Below are positions 34,669 to 43,906 of a stretch of DNA of 64,000 nucleotides, one piece after another. Both the position numbers and the translations under genes were made by a program. Where the stretch lies: the NCBI GenBank assembly GCA_963696655.1, contig CAVOLB010000130.1, positions 1-64,000 on the forward strand. The letters run 5' to 3'. The DNA comes from Hypericibacter sp963696655 (GTDB taxonomy: Bacteria; Pseudomonadota; Alphaproteobacteria; Dongiales; Dongiaceae). The notes under the pieces were generated by a model. The model had not been told where the DNA came from and searched no databases. It was given only the letters and a program-made list of their open reading frames with translations. The stretch's first letter is position 1. Each line of letters begins with the position of its first letter.

Positions 34669-35583
34669 TTAGGCCGCGAGCGCGCCGATCTTGGCCGCCT
34701 TGAGCGACTCATAGAGACGGCGGAACTCGGCCTTCTCCGTCTCGCTCAGCGGCAGCAGCGGCTGGCGCGGGCTGCCCACCGGAATGCCCGCCAGCTCGCA
34801 GCCATATTTGACGAATTGGATATATTTGCCGCCCTGCTCGAGCAGATAGAACATCGGCAGCATGGCGTGCATGAGCTTCTGCCCGCGCACGAAGTCCTTC
34901 TTCAGCACGCAGGCCTCGTAGAGCGCCATATGCTCGGCCGGGAGGAAGTTCGAGGCGCCGGCGATCCAGCTCTTGGAGCCCCAGAGGAAGCAGTCGACCG
35001 CCTGGTCGTCGGCGCCGCAGACGCGCTGATAGCGTCCGTCGAAATGGACGATATGTTCCAGCATGCGGGCGAAGGAGCCGCTCAATTCCTTGATCGCGCA
35101 GATCGACTTGACGTCGGCGATCGCCTCAAGGAACTCGCGGTTCATATCGACGCCGGTGCGGGCCGGGAAGTTGTAGAGGATGATCGGCATGCCGGTCGCG
35201 GTGGCGATATGGCGGAAATGCTGCGCCAGCTCCTGGGTGCCCGGGAGCGAGTAGAAGGGTGCCGCCAGCATCAGCGCCTCATAGCCGAGGCCCTTGGCGA
35301 ATTTCGACAGCTCGATCGTGTCGTCGGGGCGCTGGGAGTTGGTGCCGGCCACGAGCTTCGCCTTCTTGCCGACGCGCTCGGCGACGAAGCTCATCACCTT
35401 CTTCCGCTCCTCGACCGTCTGCGCGTAATACTCGCCGGTCGTGCCGCCGGGGACGATGGTCCCGATGCGGTTGGCGAGCAGGAAGTCGACATGCTTGCCG
35501 AGAACGTCGAACGCGATGGCGCCGCTGGAGTCGAAAGGCGTCGCGACCACGGTCAGGATGCCTTCGAAAGTCGGGATGTTCAT
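34669..35583 (-). CDS. DapA-family aldolase/dehydratase (pyrroline hydroxycarboxylate deaminase or 2-keto-acid dehydratase type)
   Basis: 304 aa from the ATG at 35583 (AGGAG upstream). Class I TIM-barrel markers: GGTTGEYYAQT (phosphate/carboxylate-binding loop), Tyr137 in LYNFPARTG and Schiff-base Lys165 in AIKELSG. Members cleave or dehydrate 2-keto acids or deaminate 1-pyrroline-4-hydroxy-2-carboxylate in hydroxyproline degradation; next to a proline-racemase-like gene the latter is attractive. True DapA is unlikely given this context. It is the first gene of the left arm; an operator-like site lies 54 bp upstream. A paralogue is at 42951. Confidence 0.83.
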   Translation of the reverse strand: MNIPTFEGILTVVATPFDSSGAIAFDVLGKHVDFLLANRIGTIVPGGTTGEYYAQTVEERKKVMSFVAERVGKKAKLVAGTNSQRPDDTIELSKFAKGLGYEALMLAAPFYSLPGTQELAQHFRHIATATGMPIILYNFPARTGVDMNREFLEAIADVKSICAIKELSGSFARMLEHIVHFDGRYQRVCGADDQAVDCFLWGSKSWIAGASNFLPAEHMALYEACVLKKDFVRGQKLMHAMLPMFYLLEQGGKYIQFVKYGCELAGIPVGSPRQPLLPLSETEKAEFRRLYESLKAAKIGALAA

Positions 35584-35636
35584 GCCGGTCTCCTGTCTGA
35601 AGGACACGCAGAAATCAAAAAACGGGATTGCGGTCT

Positions 35637-35650
35637 TGTAATCGATTTCA
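35637..35650. promoter_or_regulatory. LacI-type operator, left arm
   Basis: TGTAATCGATTTCA, an interrupted palindrome around AATCGATT with TG/CA ends. An identical 14-mer occurs at 36806-36819 on the other side of the LacI gene. It lies upstream of the DapA-like gene start at 35583. Confidence 0.75.
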
Positions 35651-35695
35651 GCAAGACTGGCAAGCCCGAGCCGTTCGAGGCGCGGAATTCGCCGC

Positions 35696-36709
35696 CTAGT
35701 CGGGCCGCACGCCGGCCGCCGAGGCCCGCACGATGAGATTGGTCTCGAGACGGACCGACACGATCTTGCGGCGCGTGTTCATGATGCTCAGGAGCGCTTC
35801 GCCCGATCGCGCGCCCATCTCGAGGGCGGGAACGTCGACGGTGGTCAGCGGCGGATCGAGCAGCGCCGTGAAATCCTGGTTGTCGAAGCCGGTGACGGTC
35901 AGGTCCTTCGGCACATTGAGGCGCAGATTCTTGCATTCCGACAGCACGCCGAATGCCAGCACGTCGCTGGCGCACATGACGGCCGTGGTCGCGGGATGCT
36001 CGACATAGATCGAGCGCATGGCGGCCGCCCCTTCGAGCAGCGAATAGGGACGCTCGATCACATGCGTGGTCTTGGCGATGCCGGCATCGGCCGCGGCCTC
36101 GCGAAAGGCGCGCACGCGCGCCTGCTGCCGGTCGTTACCGCGGGTTCGGCCCGAGATCATGACCATATGCTTGTGGCCGAGCCGCACCAGGAAATCGGCC
36201 AATTGCCGCGTGGCGGCGTAATTGTCGAATCCGATCGAGGGGAAGGGCCCGTCCGGCTGATAGGAATAGGTCAGGACCGTCGGGATCCTTCCGTCCTCGA
36301 GGAACTTCAGCAGCCGCGTGTCCTCGATCTTGCCGACGATCAGCAGCCCCTCGGCGCCGCGATCGACCAGCTGGCGCACCGGTTCGTAGAGATTGGTGTT
36401 GTCGAAGCCCGCGGCCAGCATGAAGACCATATAGCCCGCGGCCGACATGGCGGCCTGGAAGCTGTTCAGCATCTGCGCGTAGATCGCGTAATCGAGCGTC
36501 GGCACCACGGCGCCGACGATATGGGTGCGCTGCATGCGCAGGGCCTTCGCCGCGGGGTTCGGGCTGTAGCCCAGCGCCTGCGCCGCCTCGATCACGCGGC
36601 GGCGCACATCCTCTCGCACCGCTTCGGGATTGTTGAAGCTGCGCGAGACGGTCGCGACCGAGACGCCCGCGCGATTGGCGACGTCCGAAACCTTGGTCTT
36701 GGCTTTCAT
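35696..36709 (-). CDS. LacI-family transcriptional regulator
   Basis: 337 aa, intact. HTH: KVSDVANRAGVSVATVSRSFNN, hinge YSPNPAAKALRMQRT, and periplasmic-binding-like effector domain with VMCASDVLAFGVLSE and VTGFDNQDFTALLDPPLTTV. It lies between two oppositely transcribed catabolic arms and faces the importer genes. Two identical operator-like 14-mers flank it (35637 and 36806), so it likely represses both arms and itself. The inducer is probably the imported compound or an early intermediate. Confidence 0.92.
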   Translation of the reverse strand: MKAKTKVSDVANRAGVSVATVSRSFNNPEAVREDVRRRVIEAAQALGYSPNPAAKALRMQRTHIVGAVVPTLDYAIYAQMLNSFQAAMSAAGYMVFMLAAGFDNTNLYEPVRQLVDRGAEGLLIVGKIEDTRLLKFLEDGRIPTVLTYSYQPDGPFPSIGFDNYAATRQLADFLVRLGHKHMVMISGRTRGNDRQQARVRAFREAAADAGIAKTTHVIERPYSLLEGAAAMRSIYVEHPATTAVMCASDVLAFGVLSECKNLRLNVPKDLTVTGFDNQDFTALLDPPLTTVDVPALEMGARSGEALLSIMNTRRKIVSVRLETNLIVRASAAGVRPD

Positions 36710-36805
36710 TTCCCGATGCTTTCACGGCCGGGCCCGACTTCTCAGAGCTGTCGGTTCGGCCTGACCATCCTCATCCCTTGACAGGGCGGATCAATGCCGC
36801 CAACA

Positions 36806-36819
36806 TGTAATCGATTTCA
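36806..36819. promoter_or_regulatory. LacI-type operator, right arm and autoregulatory
   Basis: Identical TGTAATCGATTTCA to that at 35637-35650, in the divergent promoter between the LacI gene (start 36709) and the ABC binding-protein gene (start 36943). An A-rich tract follows (GAAAAAAACAA). Confidence 0.75.
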
Positions 36820-36942
36820 AGAAAAAAACAACTCGTGCCGCTCATCGCCGGCAATGCAGGGTTCGGCGTCAAGCGCTTCGAAGGCGTCCAGGAGCGGCAT
36901 GCGGCCTCCAATCATCCCTGCGGCAACAGAGGGGAGACGTCC

Positions 36943-38259
36943 ATGAACAAACACTATCTGAATCAAAGCGTAGCGCGGCGGACCTTCATGCGGGCATCGG
37001 CCGCGATCGCGGCCGGCGCCGCCGCCTCGCGGGCCCTCCCGGCCCGCGCGGCCGGTGTCACCTTGAACGTGCTCAACAGCAACGTCGCCTGGTCGACTGC
37101 GCTGACGGGGAGCGTCGCCGACGCCTACAAGGCGAAGACCGGCGTTACGGTCACCGGCGAATCCAATCCTTACGAATCGCATTACGACAAGATGCTGATC
37201 GAGCTCAGCCAGGGCTCGGACACCTTCGACCTGGTGACCTCGGACAGCATCTGGGTGCAGCAGCCGATCCGCAATGGCTGGGCCGCCAATCTCGACGATA
37301 TGAAGGCGAAGAACCCGGCCTTGCCGGCGCTCCAGGTGCAGAATCTCGAGCCCGGCGCGCTGATCTATACCGAATATAACGGCAAGCGCTGCGGCCTTCC
37401 GGTCGCCATGACCACGCCCGTCTTCGTCTATCGCAAGGATCTGTTCGAGAAGGCCGGCATCACGAAAGTCCCGACCAATTGGGACGAGTATCTGGCGGCG
37501 GCCAAGAAGCTGCATACGAGCGAGGTCGCGGGCAATACCCTCCTCCTCGGCGGCGTGGACTCCCTCTCGACCGGCGATTGGGGCTCGCGCATCCAGGGCA
37601 TGGTCAAGCTCGGGCCGGAGGACGATTATGTGCTGAACGAGGCCAAGGAGCCGATCTTCAACTCCGAGGGCCAGGGTGCGCATGCGATCGAGCGGCTGAA
37701 GGAGCTGGTCCAGTATTCGCCGCAGGGCGTCCAGGGCTTCGACTATCCCGAAGGCTCGTCGCTGCTGCAGCAGGGAAAAGTCGCCATGCTGGTGACCTGG
37801 TCGGACGTGATCGTCGGCATCGAGGACGGCCCGAACAAGGGCAAGTTCGGCTATACGGTGGCGCCGACGGAGAAGTACGAGCAGGAGCAGATCGGCGGCT
37901 GGTCGATCATCGCCAACGCCCATTCGCAGAATCTCGAGGAAGCCTACAAGTTCCTGGCCTGGATGACCGAAGGCCAGGCCTATGAGCTGTTCCGCGAGGG
38001 CGGCGAATCCTCGCTCTGCCTGAAGAAGGATGTCGAGAATCCCGACATCACCAAGACCGTGCCGATGATGCAGGCCTTCAAGGACTTCGCCGTCCGCGGC
38101 ACCCAGCCGGTCGCCTTGCCGGCCTACCGCCTGACCAACGCCGTGGCCGTCCAGCGCGTCCTCTATGAGGAGATCTTCGCCGGCGTCACCGGCGGCAAGA
38201 CCCCGAAACAGGCGATGGCCGACGCCGCCGACCGCGTCGCCAAGACCGTCAAGGGCTGA
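36943..38259 (+). CDS. CUT1-type ABC transporter substrate-binding protein
   Basis: 438 aa from the ATG at 36943 with AGAGGGGAG upstream. Secretion signal with paired Arg (VARRTFMRASAAIAAGAAASRALPARA). Mature part has the extracellular solute-binding family 1 pattern (ESHYDKMLIELSQGSDTFDLVTSD, GFDYPEGSSLLQQGKVAMLVTWSD, GGWSIIANAHSQNLEEAYKFLAWM). It feeds the two permeases and ATPase downstream. CUT1 systems import oligosaccharides, glycerol-3-P and polyol-like ligands. Because the linked enzymes are racemase- and DapA-like, the ligand may be an amino-acid or glycosylated amino-acid derivative; this is inference. Confidence 0.9.
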   Translation: MNKHYLNQSVARRTFMRASAAIAAGAAASRALPARAAGVTLNVLNSNVAWSTALTGSVADAYKAKTGVTVTGESNPYESHYDKMLIELSQGSDTFDLVTSDSIWVQQPIRNGWAANLDDMKAKNPALPALQVQNLEPGALIYTEYNGKRCGLPVAMTTPVFVYRKDLFEKAGITKVPTNWDEYLAAAKKLHTSEVAGNTLLLGGVDSLSTGDWGSRIQGMVKLGPEDDYVLNEAKEPIFNSEGQGAHAIERLKELVQYSPQGVQGFDYPEGSSLLQQGKVAMLVTWSDVIVGIEDGPNKGKFGYTVAPTEKYEQEQIGGWSIIANAHSQNLEEAYKFLAWMTEGQAYELFREGGESSLCLKKDVENPDITKTVPMMQAFKDFAVRGTQPVALPAYRLTNAVAVQRVLYEEIFAGVTGGKTPKQAMADAADRVAKTVKG

Positions 38260-38262
38260 GCC

Positions 38263-39285
38263 TTGAACGACGCTGGGGCGCTCGCGGGAAGCGGGCGCCC
38301 CAATTTCCATCGAGCCATGGGACCGGATATGGGAATGGCGGAACTCCCGGTAACGGCAGGTCTGGCGAAGGCGGGCAGCAAGGCCACGGCCATGCGCGCC
38401 GGCGAGAAGTATGTGCCGTGGGTCCTGCTCGCGCCGACGATGCTGATCATGACCATCGTCGGCATCTTTCCGCTGATTCATTCGCTCTATATCAGCTTCA
38501 CCTCGATGCGCCCGACCGAGATCGACAAGCCGCAGGGCTGGGTCGGGCTCGACAACTACCTCCATGCCTTCGCCGACCCGCAGTTCGCCCACTCGCTGCT
38601 GCTGACCGGGCTCTTCACCATCCTCAGCGTCGGGCTGGCCCTGGTCTTCGCCGTGCTGCTGGCCGTGCTGTTCAATCTGCGCCTGCCGGGCTTCCTCGCC
38701 ATGCGCACCATCGTGCTGATCCCGATGCTGATCACGCCGATCGCCGTCGGCATCACCTGGCGCATCATGATGATGCCGGATCTGGGCGTGCTCAATTTCC
38801 TGCTGAGCCTGATCGGCGTCGATGCGCAGCCCTGGGCCAATTCGCGCACGAGCGCGCTCGCGGCCATGCTGCTGGTCGATGTCTGGCAATGGACGCCCTT
38901 CATGTTCATCGTCGTCTTCGCGGGCCTCCGCGCGCTGCCCCGCAGCCCCTTCGAGGCGGCCGCCATCGACGGCGCCGGCCCCTTGCGCACCTTCTTCTCC
39001 GTGACCCTGCCGATGCTCAAGCCCGTGATCGTGGTGGCGGCGCTGCTGCGGATCATCGATGCGATGCGCACTTATGACACGGTCTATATCATCACCCGCG
39101 GCGGCCCGGATTTCTCGACCGACCTCGTCAGCGTCTATCTGCAGCGCGTCAATTTCAAATTCTTCGATCTGGGCTATGGCGCGGCGCTCTCCTGGCTGAC
39201 GCTGATCGCCATTCTCGCGATCGTGCTGATCTTCGTGAATCTCACCGGCTTCATGAAGACGCTCGCCGACAAGGAGGCCCGCTGA
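38263..39285 (+). CDS. CUT1-type ABC transporter permease (MalF/UgpA-like)
   Basis: 340 aa if the TTG 3 bp after the previous stop is used; internal ATGs at 38317, 38329 and 38335 are alternatives, and the first TM only begins near WVLLAPTMLIMTIVGIFPLIHSLY, so the exact start is uncertain. Six TM segments; EAA loop PRSPFEAAAIDGAGPLRTFFSVTLPMLKPVI. Its TGA overlaps the ATG of the second permease (TGATG). Confidence 0.88.
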   Translation: MNDAGALAGSGRPNFHRAMGPDMGMAELPVTAGLAKAGSKATAMRAGEKYVPWVLLAPTMLIMTIVGIFPLIHSLYISFTSMRPTEIDKPQGWVGLDNYLHAFADPQFAHSLLLTGLFTILSVGLALVFAVLLAVLFNLRLPGFLAMRTIVLIPMLITPIAVGITWRIMMMPDLGVLNFLLSLIGVDAQPWANSRTSALAAMLLVDVWQWTPFMFIVVFAGLRALPRSPFEAAAIDGAGPLRTFFSVTLPMLKPVIVVAALLRIIDAMRTYDTVYIITRGGPDFSTDLVSVYLQRVNFKFFDLGYGAALSWLTLIAILAIVLIFVNLTGFMKTLADKEAR

Positions 39286-40127
39286 TGAACCGCCGTCCCC
39301 GGCAGCTCGGGTCCAGCTTGCGCAAGATCACCTGCTGGCTGATGGCGCTCACGGTCACCGCCTTCTTCTTCTTTCCGATCTATTGGATGGCGACCTCCTC
39401 GCTCAAGAGCGAGAACGACGTCGCCACCTACCCGCCGCTCTGGAGCTTCACTCCGTCGCTGCACAGCTACCGCCAGCTGTTCGAGGAGATGAACGCGCTC
39501 GACGCCCTCCTCAACAGCTGCCTCATCGTCGGCATGGCGACCTGCCTCGCCATGATCGCCGGCACGCTCGCCGCCTATGCGATGGCGCGCTTCGACATCA
39601 AGGGCAAGAATTTCCTCGCCTTCGAAATTCTTTCGATCCGCATGCTGCCGCCGATCGTCAGCGTCATCCCGCTCTTCATCATCGCCAAGCAACTCGGCAT
39701 CTTCGACACGCCCTGGCTCCTGATCGCGGCCTATACGCTGAGCGGCCTGCCCTTCGTGGTCTGGGTCATGCGCGTCTTCATCCAGGAGATCCCGCAATCG
39801 ATCGAGGAGGCGGCGCTCATCGACGGCTGCAGCCGCTACCAGGCCTTCTGGCGCGTGACCCTGCCGCTGCTGCTGCCGGGCCTCGCCGCCACCATGGTCA
39901 TCGTCTTCATGTTCGCCTGGAACGAGTTCCTGCTGGCCAGCATCCTGACCTCGCGCGAGGCCAAGACGCTGCCCGTGATCGCCGCCAGCGCGATCAAGCC
40001 CAAGGCCATCTCCTTCGGGCTGGCGTCGGCGGCCGGCGTTCTGATGTCGCTGCCGGTCGTGGTCCTCGTGCTCATGATGCAGCGTTACCTCGTCCGCGGC
40101 CTCACCTTGGGCGCCGTGAAAGGCTAG
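39285..40127 (+). CDS. CUT1-type ABC transporter permease (MalG/UgpE-like)
   Basis: 280 aa, six TM segments, EAA motif PQSIEEAALIDGCSRYQAFWRVTLPLLLPGLAA, FAWNEFLLASILTS near the C-terminus, as in MalG. Start codon shares a base with the preceding stop, so translation is coupled. Forms the channel with the 38263 product. Confidence 0.92.
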   Translation: MNRRPRQLGSSLRKITCWLMALTVTAFFFFPIYWMATSSLKSENDVATYPPLWSFTPSLHSYRQLFEEMNALDALLNSCLIVGMATCLAMIAGTLAAYAMARFDIKGKNFLAFEILSIRMLPPIVSVIPLFIIAKQLGIFDTPWLLIAAYTLSGLPFVVWVMRVFIQEIPQSIEEAALIDGCSRYQAFWRVTLPLLLPGLAATMVIVFMFAWNEFLLASILTSREAKTLPVIAASAIKPKAISFGLASAAGVLMSLPVVVLVLMMQRYLVRGLTLGAVKG

Positions 40128-40140
40128 TCGGAGGAATCCC

Positions 40141-41214
40141 ATGAGCGTCGACCTCAACAGCGTCTTCAAGCGCTTCGGCAACGTCACCGCCGTCAACGGC
40201 GTCTCGGTCAAGATCGAGGATGGCGAGTTCTTCTGCATGCTGGGCCCGTCCGGCTGCGGCAAGACCACGACCTTGCGCATGGTGGCCGGCCTGGAGCTCC
40301 CGACCGAGGGCCAGATCCTGATCCATGGCCGCGACGTCACCTATGAGGAGCCGCGCCATCGCGACATCGCCATGGCCTTCCAGGATTACGGCCTTTATCC
40401 GCATATGACGGTGTTCCACAACATCGAATTCCCGCTGAAGGTCCGGGGCCTCGGACCCGAGGAACGGGCCAGGAAGGTGCGCGACACGGCGGAGCGCCTG
40501 GGCATCGGCGAGTTGATGGAGCGCAAGCCCGGCCAGCTCAGCGGCGGCCAGCGCCAGCGCGTGTCGCTGGCCCGCGCGCTCGTCCGCAACCCGCGCGTCT
40601 TCCTGATGGACGAGCCGCTCTCGAATCTCGACGCCAAGCTGCGCGCCTCGATGCGCACCGAGATCAAGAAGCTGGTCAGCACGCTGGGCATCACCACCAT
40701 CTATGTGACCCACGACCAGGTCGAGGCCATGGCGATGGCCGACCGGATCGCGGTCATGAGCCGGGGCGACATGGTGCAGATCGCCTCGCCGCTCGAGATC
40801 TATGACCGGCCGCGGACCCATTTCGTCGCCGACTTCATCGGCTCGCCCGCCATGAACATGTTCGCGGCCTCGATCGGCAAGACCGGCGAGATCGTCTGCT
40901 CGCCCCAGGCCTTCGCCGACGCCCTGCCCTCGTCGGAGCGCGAGCGCGCCAAGCGGGTCGCGGATACGAGCGGCCGGCTCTTCATCGGCGTGCGCCCCGA
41001 GAAGCTGGTCATCGGGCCCGCGGGCGGCCCGCATGCCGTCGATGCGCTGGTCGAGTTCGTCGAGCCGCTGGGCCAGACCACCAATGTCTATGTCGATGCC
41101 GGCGGCCAGCGCTTCGTCGTCGTCGCCGACCGGGTCTCCGTCAAGATCGGCGACCCCGTCGGCGTCTATGCGGCGCCCGAGCAGTTGCGCGCAGTCGCCC
41201 TCAGCAATCAATAA
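40141..41214 (+). CDS. ABC transporter ATPase (MalK/UgpC-type)
   Basis: 357 aa with GGAGG just upstream of the ATG. Walker A GPSGCGKTTTLRM, Q-loop AFQDYGLYPHMTV, signature LSGGQRQRVSLARAL, Walker B VFLMDEPLSNLD, H-loop VTHDQ. C-terminal TOBE/regulatory domain (about 240-357) includes IGVRPEKL. It completes the four-gene importer. It is one of only two ABC ATPases in the window, and MalK-type ATPases are often shared between importers. Confidence 0.94.
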   Translation: MSVDLNSVFKRFGNVTAVNGVSVKIEDGEFFCMLGPSGCGKTTTLRMVAGLELPTEGQILIHGRDVTYEEPRHRDIAMAFQDYGLYPHMTVFHNIEFPLKVRGLGPEERARKVRDTAERLGIGELMERKPGQLSGGQRQRVSLARALVRNPRVFLMDEPLSNLDAKLRASMRTEIKKLVSTLGITTIYVTHDQVEAMAMADRIAVMSRGDMVQIASPLEIYDRPRTHFVADFIGSPAMNMFAASIGKTGEIVCSPQAFADALPSSERERAKRVADTSGRLFIGVRPEKLVIGPAGGPHAVDALVEFVEPLGQTTNVYVDAGGQRFVVVADRVSVKIGDPVGVYAAPEQLRAVALSNQ

Positions 41215-41243
41215 CCTCCCGCTTCCCGGAGACGGAGCCGACC

Positions 41244-42887
41244 TTGACCGCTTCCAAACGCAGCTATGATTACATCGTGATCGGCTCCGGCTCCGCCGGC
41301 GCCGTGATCGCAGCGCGTCTCGCGGAAGGCTCGCCTCACTCGGTGCTGCTGCTGGAGGCGGGTCCGGTCGATCGCCATTACTCGCTGCAGATGCCGGCCG
41401 CCCTGGCCCTGCCGCTCGGGAACGACCGCTTCAACTGGTTCTATCACGGCGAGCCCGAGCCCCAGCTCGACGGCCGCAAGATCCTCGAGGCGCGCGGCCG
41501 CGTGCTGGGCGGGTCCTCGAGCATCAACGGCCTCAACTGGGTGCGCGGCAATCCGCTCGATTTCGACAATTGGGCGGCGTCCGGCCTCGCCGGCTGGTCC
41601 TATGCCGACTGCCTGCCCTATTTCAAGAAGGCCGAAACCTTCGAGCAGGGCGCAAGCGCCTATCGCGGCGGGACCGGACCCATGCGGATCGAGACCTGCA
41701 AGGCGCAGAACCCGCTCTACGAAGCCTTCCTCGCCGCCGGGCCGCAATATGGCCTGCCGCTGGTCGAGGACCATAACGCCTTCCGCCAGGAAGGCACCCA
41801 TCGCACCCAGCGCAATGTCCATGGCGGCATTCGCTGGAGCACGGCCGAGGCCTATCTCCGCGGCCCGGGCCCGCGCTCGAACCTCGAGATCCGGACCGGC
41901 GTGCGCGTCCGGCGCATCCTTTTCGACGGAACGCGGGCCGTCGGTGTCGAGATCGCCAGCGCAGAAGGTGCCCAGACGATCCAGGCCGAGCGCGAAGTGA
42001 TCCTCTCCGCCGGTGCGCTCAACTCGCCCCAGCTCCTGACCCTGTCGGGCATCGGCGCGGCCGACGAGCTGCGGCGCCTCGGGATCAAGCAGGTGGCCGA
42101 CCTGCCGGGTGTCGGCCAAGGGCTCAAGGATCACGTCTCCGCCCCGGTGCAATATCGGGCGCTCAAGAACGCGTCGGTGGCGAAGGACCTCACGCCGCTC
42201 GGCCGCGCGAAGCTTGGCTTGCAATGGTTCCTGTTCAAATCGGGCCTGGGCGCCTCGAACTTCTTCGAGGTGGGCGGCTTCGTGCGCACCAAGGGGCCCG
42301 ATCGCATTCCCACCTTCCAGATCGAGTTCGTGCCGATGCTGGGCGAGATCCAGCATGGCAGCGTGAAGCTCGAGGATGGCTTCCAGTACTATCTCAGCCT
42401 GATGCGGCCGACCAGCACCGGTCGTGTCTGGCTCGATTCCGCCGACCCTCTGGCGCCGCCGCGCTTCGTCTTCAACTTTCTCGAGACGGCCGATGACCGC
42501 GCGCTGGCGATCGAGGCTGTCAGGACCATTCGCGAGATCGTGCGCCAGAAGGCCTGGGACGAATATCGCAGTGTCGAGGTCACGCCGGGCCCGGAGATCC
42601 GAACCGACGACGAAATCATGGCCTGGCTGCGCCGCTATGCCGGCACCAACTACCACCCGAGCTGCACCTGCCGCATGGGGACCGACGCGCAATCGGTGGT
42701 GGACGCCAAGGCCCGCGTCCATGGGATCGACAATCTTCGCGTCATCGATGCCTCCATCATGCCCGCGATCGTCACCGGCAACCTGAACGCGCCGACCATC
42801 ATGATGGCGGAGAAGCTCGCCGACGAGATTCTTGGCAAGCCGCCCTTGCCGCCGGAGCGCCAGCCCTACTACCTGCCGGCGGCCTGA
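41244..42887 (+). CDS. GMC-family FAD oxidoreductase (choline dehydrogenase-like)
   Basis: 547 aa from a TTG at 41244 (GGAGACGGAG upstream). FAD-binding DYIVIGSGSAGAVIAARLAEG, GMC signature 1 RGRVLGGSSSINGLNWVRG, signature 2 LSAGALNSPQLLTLSGIG, and the catalytic His in NYHPSCTCRMG. Oxidises a primary or secondary alcohol (choline, polyol, sugar). No signal peptide. It is positioned between the importer ATPase and the DapA-like gene. In hydroxyproline degradation the oxidation step is normally done by a D-amino acid oxidase-type flavoprotein; a GMC enzyme in that place is unusual and implies an alcohol-bearing substrate. Confidence 0.9.
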   Translation: MTASKRSYDYIVIGSGSAGAVIAARLAEGSPHSVLLLEAGPVDRHYSLQMPAALALPLGNDRFNWFYHGEPEPQLDGRKILEARGRVLGGSSSINGLNWVRGNPLDFDNWAASGLAGWSYADCLPYFKKAETFEQGASAYRGGTGPMRIETCKAQNPLYEAFLAAGPQYGLPLVEDHNAFRQEGTHRTQRNVHGGIRWSTAEAYLRGPGPRSNLEIRTGVRVRRILFDGTRAVGVEIASAEGAQTIQAEREVILSAGALNSPQLLTLSGIGAADELRRLGIKQVADLPGVGQGLKDHVSAPVQYRALKNASVAKDLTPLGRAKLGLQWFLFKSGLGASNFFEVGGFVRTKGPDRIPTFQIEFVPMLGEIQHGSVKLEDGFQYYLSLMRPTSTGRVWLDSADPLAPPRFVFNFLETADDRALAIEAVRTIREIVRQKAWDEYRSVEVTPGPEIRTDDEIMAWLRRYAGTNYHPSCTCRMGTDAQSVVDAKARVHGIDNLRVIDASIMPAIVTGNLNAPTIMMAEKLADEILGKPPLPPERQPYYLPAA

Positions 42888-42950
42888 CGCCGGCTGCCTT
42901 GCCTGACCCTGTCCATCCTTCGATCAATCAGCTTACGGGAGACTCCACTG

Positions 42951-43841
42951 ATGTCCGACCTCAAGGGGATTTGCGTTCCGATCTGCACGCCGTTCGACAA
43001 GTCCGGCGACAAGGTCGATGAAGGCGCCCTCGCCGCCCATGTCGACAGCCTGCTCGACGCGGGCGTTCATATAATTCTCTCCTGCGGCGGGACGGGCGAG
43101 TTCGCCTACCTGACCGAAGCGGAGCGCCGCCGCATCCACACGCTGGTCGGCAAGCAGGTCCAGGGCAAGGCCCATTTCATCGTGCAGTCCTCGGCCATCA
43201 GCACGCGCGACACGATCGAGAATGCCAAGGTCGCGGAGAGCCTCGGCGCCGAGGCCATCATGGTGCTGCCGCCCTATTTCGAAGGGCCGACCATGGACGG
43301 CGTGATGTGGCATTACGAGCATGTCGCCAAGGCGATCAAGACCCCGATCGTGATCTACAACATCCCGCAGCATACCAATCGCGACGTGACGCCGGAGCTG
43401 TTCGCCCGCCTGCTCAAGATCGAGAACATCCAATATATCAAGGACAGCACCGGCAATCTGACCCGCATCCAGCAGCTGGTGGCGACCGGCGGCAAGGTCT
43501 TCAACGGCGGCGACACGCTGATGTTTCCGGCCCTGATGGGCGGCTGCAACCGCGTCATCTGGGGTGGTGCCAACGCCACGCCGCGCGAAGCCGTACAGCT
43601 CTACGACCTGTTCGCGGCCGGCAAGCTGGCCGAGGCGGCGGCGCTGTGGAAGCGCATCCTGCCGGCGCAGATCTTCTTCTGGACCCATGACTACAATTCG
43701 GCGGTCAAGGCCGCGACCAACCTGCTCGGCGGCAAGGTCGGGATCTGCCGCAAGCCGGCTCTGCCCTTGACCGACAGCGAAGTGGCCGAGCTGCGCCAGG
43801 CGCTCTCGGCACTGGGCCGGCCGCTCGCTTCAGCCGCCTGA
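42951..43841 (+). CDS. DapA-family aldolase/dehydratase (second copy)
   Basis: 296 aa. TIM-barrel motifs CGGTGEFAYLTEAE, Tyr136 in IYNIPQHTNRD and Schiff-base Lys164 in YIKDSTGN. Clearly homologous to the left-arm protein at 34669 but quite diverged, so not a recent duplication. It lies 65 bp before the second racemase-like gene, repeating the DapA-like/racemase-like pairing of the left arm. It may act on a pyrroline or 2-keto-sugar-acid intermediate. Substrate unknown. Confidence 0.85.
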   Translation: MSDLKGICVPICTPFDKSGDKVDEGALAAHVDSLLDAGVHIILSCGGTGEFAYLTEAERRRIHTLVGKQVQGKAHFIVQSSAISTRDTIENAKVAESLGAEAIMVLPPYFEGPTMDGVMWHYEHVAKAIKTPIVIYNIPQHTNRDVTPELFARLLKIENIQYIKDSTGNLTRIQQLVATGGKVFNGGDTLMFPALMGGCNRVIWGGANATPREAVQLYDLFAAGKLAEAAALWKRILPAQIFFWTHDYNSAVKAATNLLGGKVGICRKPALPLTDSEVAELRQALSALGRPLASAA

Positions 43842-43906
43842 TCGACTGACGTCCGCCGATCCTCTTTGTCAGGGGATCGGCGGTTCCAACCCCGGAGACA
43901 GATCCC

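Noticed and set aside
34669..35583. Calling this or the 42951 gene dapA (dihydrodipicolinate synthase)
   Set aside because: Both sit with racemase-like and aldehyde dehydrogenase genes under a LacI regulator, which argues against lysine biosynthesis.
36817..38889. Minus-strand frame of 690 codons opposite the ABC binding protein/permease
   Set aside because: Composition and codon pattern are those of an antisense shadow; plus strand shows clear transporter proteins.
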